DNA from: Actinomycetota bacterium
Lineage (GTDB): Bacteria > Actinomycetota > Humimicrobiia > Humimicrobiales > Humimicrobiaceae
NCBI GenBank assembly: GCA_003155275.1
Contig: PMCC01000032.1
Coordinates: forward strand, 1-14,894
Reading direction: 5' to 3'
Length of the DNA stretch: 14,894 nucleotides
The notes below the pieces were generated by a model. That model was not told the DNA's origin. It saw nothing but the letters and a program-made list of their open reading frames with translations, and did no database searches. Positions 13,461 through 14,894 of the stretch are shown piece by piece. The number at the start of each line of letters is the position of its first letter. Within the stretch, counting starts at the first letter, position 1. The position numbers were made by a program, and so were the translations under genes.

Positions 13461-14894
13461 ATGGAAAAATCTTATAACAAAAATATTTTTTCAAAAGAAT
13501 TTATAAAACCTCTATTGCTCGATGAAAATTTTTGTCCTGCAGCATTGTGGAATAATGTTTTTTTGAATAATGTTAAAAATTCAAAAAAAGGCAAACTCTT
13601 ATCTATTGCAATAATCAAAGATGAAGACAATACATTGGTTCATAATACTTGTATATTTTCTGAAGAAGATGGGTTTTTACCGTCAAATTTTTATTTCACG
13701 GAACAGTTGGTAAAGACACTATTATGGATTTATGGTGGTCATAAGATTTTGATTGGAGGTTCTAAACAAATTGGAGAACATATTAAAAGTTTATATTCCA
13801 AAAATGCAAAACGTTCTTTTGATATAGACATAATGTCAAAAATATATGAAAAACCTTTTTCAATTGAAATAACAGATATAAATAAAATGCCTGATATCAG
13901 GGAAAAAACAATACCTGTAGACCACCAATTAGAAGGTTGTCGTATCGGATTCGATCTAGGTGCAAGTGATATCAAGGTCAGTGCAGTAATTGATGGAAGA
14001 TCAGTATTTTCGGCAGAAGAGGTATGGAATCCAAGCCAGGAAGCTGATCCTTCATATCATTTTGATAAAATCATGTTAATGCTGAAAAAGGCGGCAACTT
14101 ATATGCCCAGAGTTGATGCTATCGGTGGCAGTGCTGCAGGAATATATATAAATAATCGTGTTATGATAGCCTCACTTTTCAGGAGTGTGCCGATAGAAAT
14201 TTTTAATACGAAAGTAAAAGATATATTTCTGGAGATACAAAAGGAATGGAACGTACCACTTACAATCATCAATGACGGTGAGGTTACTGCGCTTGCCGGC
14301 TCAATGTCACTAAATAAGAATTCTGTGCTTGGAATTTCTATGGGATCAAGCGAAGCAGGAGGTTTTGTAAATTCAAAGGGGGGATTTAATCCCTGGATAA
14401 ATGAAGTAGCATTTTTTCCTGTTGATTTTAATCCCCGAGCTGCCATAGATGAATGGTCCGGTGATGTAGGATGCGGGGTGCAGTATTTTTCCCAGCAAGC
14501 AGTTATAAGACTGGCAGAAAAGTCAGGAATCATAATGGATTGTAAACTAACCCCGGCACAAAAATTAAACTTTATCCAGGAACTGATGTTTAAGGAAGAT
14601 AAACGAGCAATTAAAATTTTCAAGACAATAGGCGGATACCTGGGATACACACTTGCACACTATGCGGATTTTTATCATATGGAGACAGTATTGATATTAG
14701 GAAGGGTAACATCGGGTGATGGCGGAATAATCATTTTGGATGAAGCAAAGAAAGTTTTAAAAAAGGAGTTTCCGGAGCTCAATGAAAGAATCAGCATAAA
14801 TATGCCTGATGAAAAGAGCAGAAGGGTGGGCCAGTCTATAGCGGCTGCTAGTTTACCTTCAATAAAAATTAAAAAATCTAAAAAACATAGGTTC
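13461..14894 (+). CDS. ROK-family sugar kinase-like protein with N-terminal extension (3' partial)
   Basis: An open frame of 478 codons runs from ATG 13461 off the window end. Residues 160-465 are a ROK/ASKHA kinase domain: GFDLGASDIK at 163-172 is the phosphate-1 loop, NDGEVTALAG at 271-280 holds the presumed catalytic Asp272, GISMGSSEAGGF at 291-302 and LILGRVTSGDGG at 411-422 are further nucleotide-site segments. The usual ROK zinc motif (CxCGxxGCxE) is not present; its place is taken by EWSGDVGCGVQYF with only Cys338. Residues 1-155 are an extra N-terminal domain with no clear helix-turn-helix. Such long ROK proteins exist as a distinct subgroup in Clostridia and Thermotogae as far as I recall. 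Phosphorylation of the amino sugar that the NagB-like proteins use is the likely role; a sensor role is possible. Few codons seem missing, since the kinase fold ends near residue 466. Confidence 0.88.
   Translation, partial: MEKSYNKNIFSKEFIKPLLLDENFCPAALWNNVFLNNVKNSKKGKLLSIAIIKDEDNTLVHNTCIFSEEDGFLPSNFYFTEQLVKTLLWIYGGHKILIGGSKQIGEHIKSLYSKNAKRSFDIDIMSKIYEKPFSIEITDINKMPDIREKTIPVDHQLEGCRIGFDLGASDIKVSAVIDGRSVFSAEEVWNPSQEADPSYHFDKIMLMLKKAATYMPRVDAIGGSAAGIYINNRVMIASLFRSVPIEIFNTKVKDIFLEIQKEWNVPLTIINDGEVTALAGSMSLNKNSVLGISMGSSEAGGFVNSKGGFNPWINEVAFFPVDFNPRAAIDEWSGDVGCGVQYFSQQAVIRLAEKSGIIMDCKLTPAQKLNFIQELMFKEDKRAIKIFKTIGGYLGYTLAHYADFYHMETVLILGRVTSGDGGIIILDEAKKVLKKEFPELNERISINMPDEKSRRVGQSIAAASLPSIKIKKSKKHRF

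Overview
The window looks like a chromosomal catabolic locus of a low-GC, probably Gram-positive anaerobe of the Clostridia type. The evidence is strong AGGAG-type ribosome binding sites, A+T-rich codon use, a lipoprotein-style solute-binding protein with an Ala/Ser/Thr linker, a sugar importer without its own ATPase, and an iron-sulfur-rich soluble dehydrogenase. The organism is an inference. No tRNA, rRNA, CRISPR array or transposase was seen.

Layout. (1) 1-3128, plus strand: a CUT1-type ABC importer made of a solute-binding lipoprotein (5' end outside the window) and two permeases, with a hairpin between the binding protein and the first permease. (2) 3235-6718, plus strand: five genes for a multi-subunit flavin/iron-sulfur amine or amino-acid dehydrogenase (DAO-type catalytic subunit, small [2Fe-2S] subunit, NAD/FAD-type subunit, 4Fe-4S subunit, and a BFD-like [2Fe-2S] protein on its own gene). 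(3) 6745-8911, minus strand: a cyclase-family hydrolase with altered metal ligands, and a DegT-family PLP aminotransferase. (4) 8912-9402: a gene-poor divergent region with a promoter candidate, a long-spaced direct repeat and a possible gene remnant. (5) 9403-10446, plus strand: a Gfo/Idh/MocA oxidoreductase. (6) 10472-13163, minus strand: two divergent NagB-like (glucosamine-6-phosphate deaminase superfamily) proteins and a PIG-L/LmbE zinc deacetylase. (7) 13164-14894, plus strand: a compact divergent promoter region with a perfect inverted repeat, a possible 45-residue ORF, and a long ROK-family kinase-like gene running off the window end.

How they may work together. The enzyme classes (deacetylase, NagB-like isomerase/deaminase, ROK sugar kinase, Gfo/Idh dehydrogenase, PLP aminotransferase, CUT1 importer) point to uptake and breakdown of an amino sugar or modified sugar. 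The DAO-type complex, of the group that oxidises imino acids, D-amino acids, N-methyl compounds and opines, suggests that the substrate carries a secondary amine, for example a sugar-amino acid conjugate. That substrate is an inference and is not shown by the sequence.

Most notable points: both NagB paralogues have lost the Asp of the GxGxDGH motif; one of them seems to start at ATT behind a perfect Shine-Dalgarno; the cyclase-family protein has lost two metal-ligand histidines; the BFD domain normally fused to the alpha subunit is a separate gene; and the divergent promoters at 13188-13240 share a -35 region and are bracketed by a 10-bp perfect inverted repeat.
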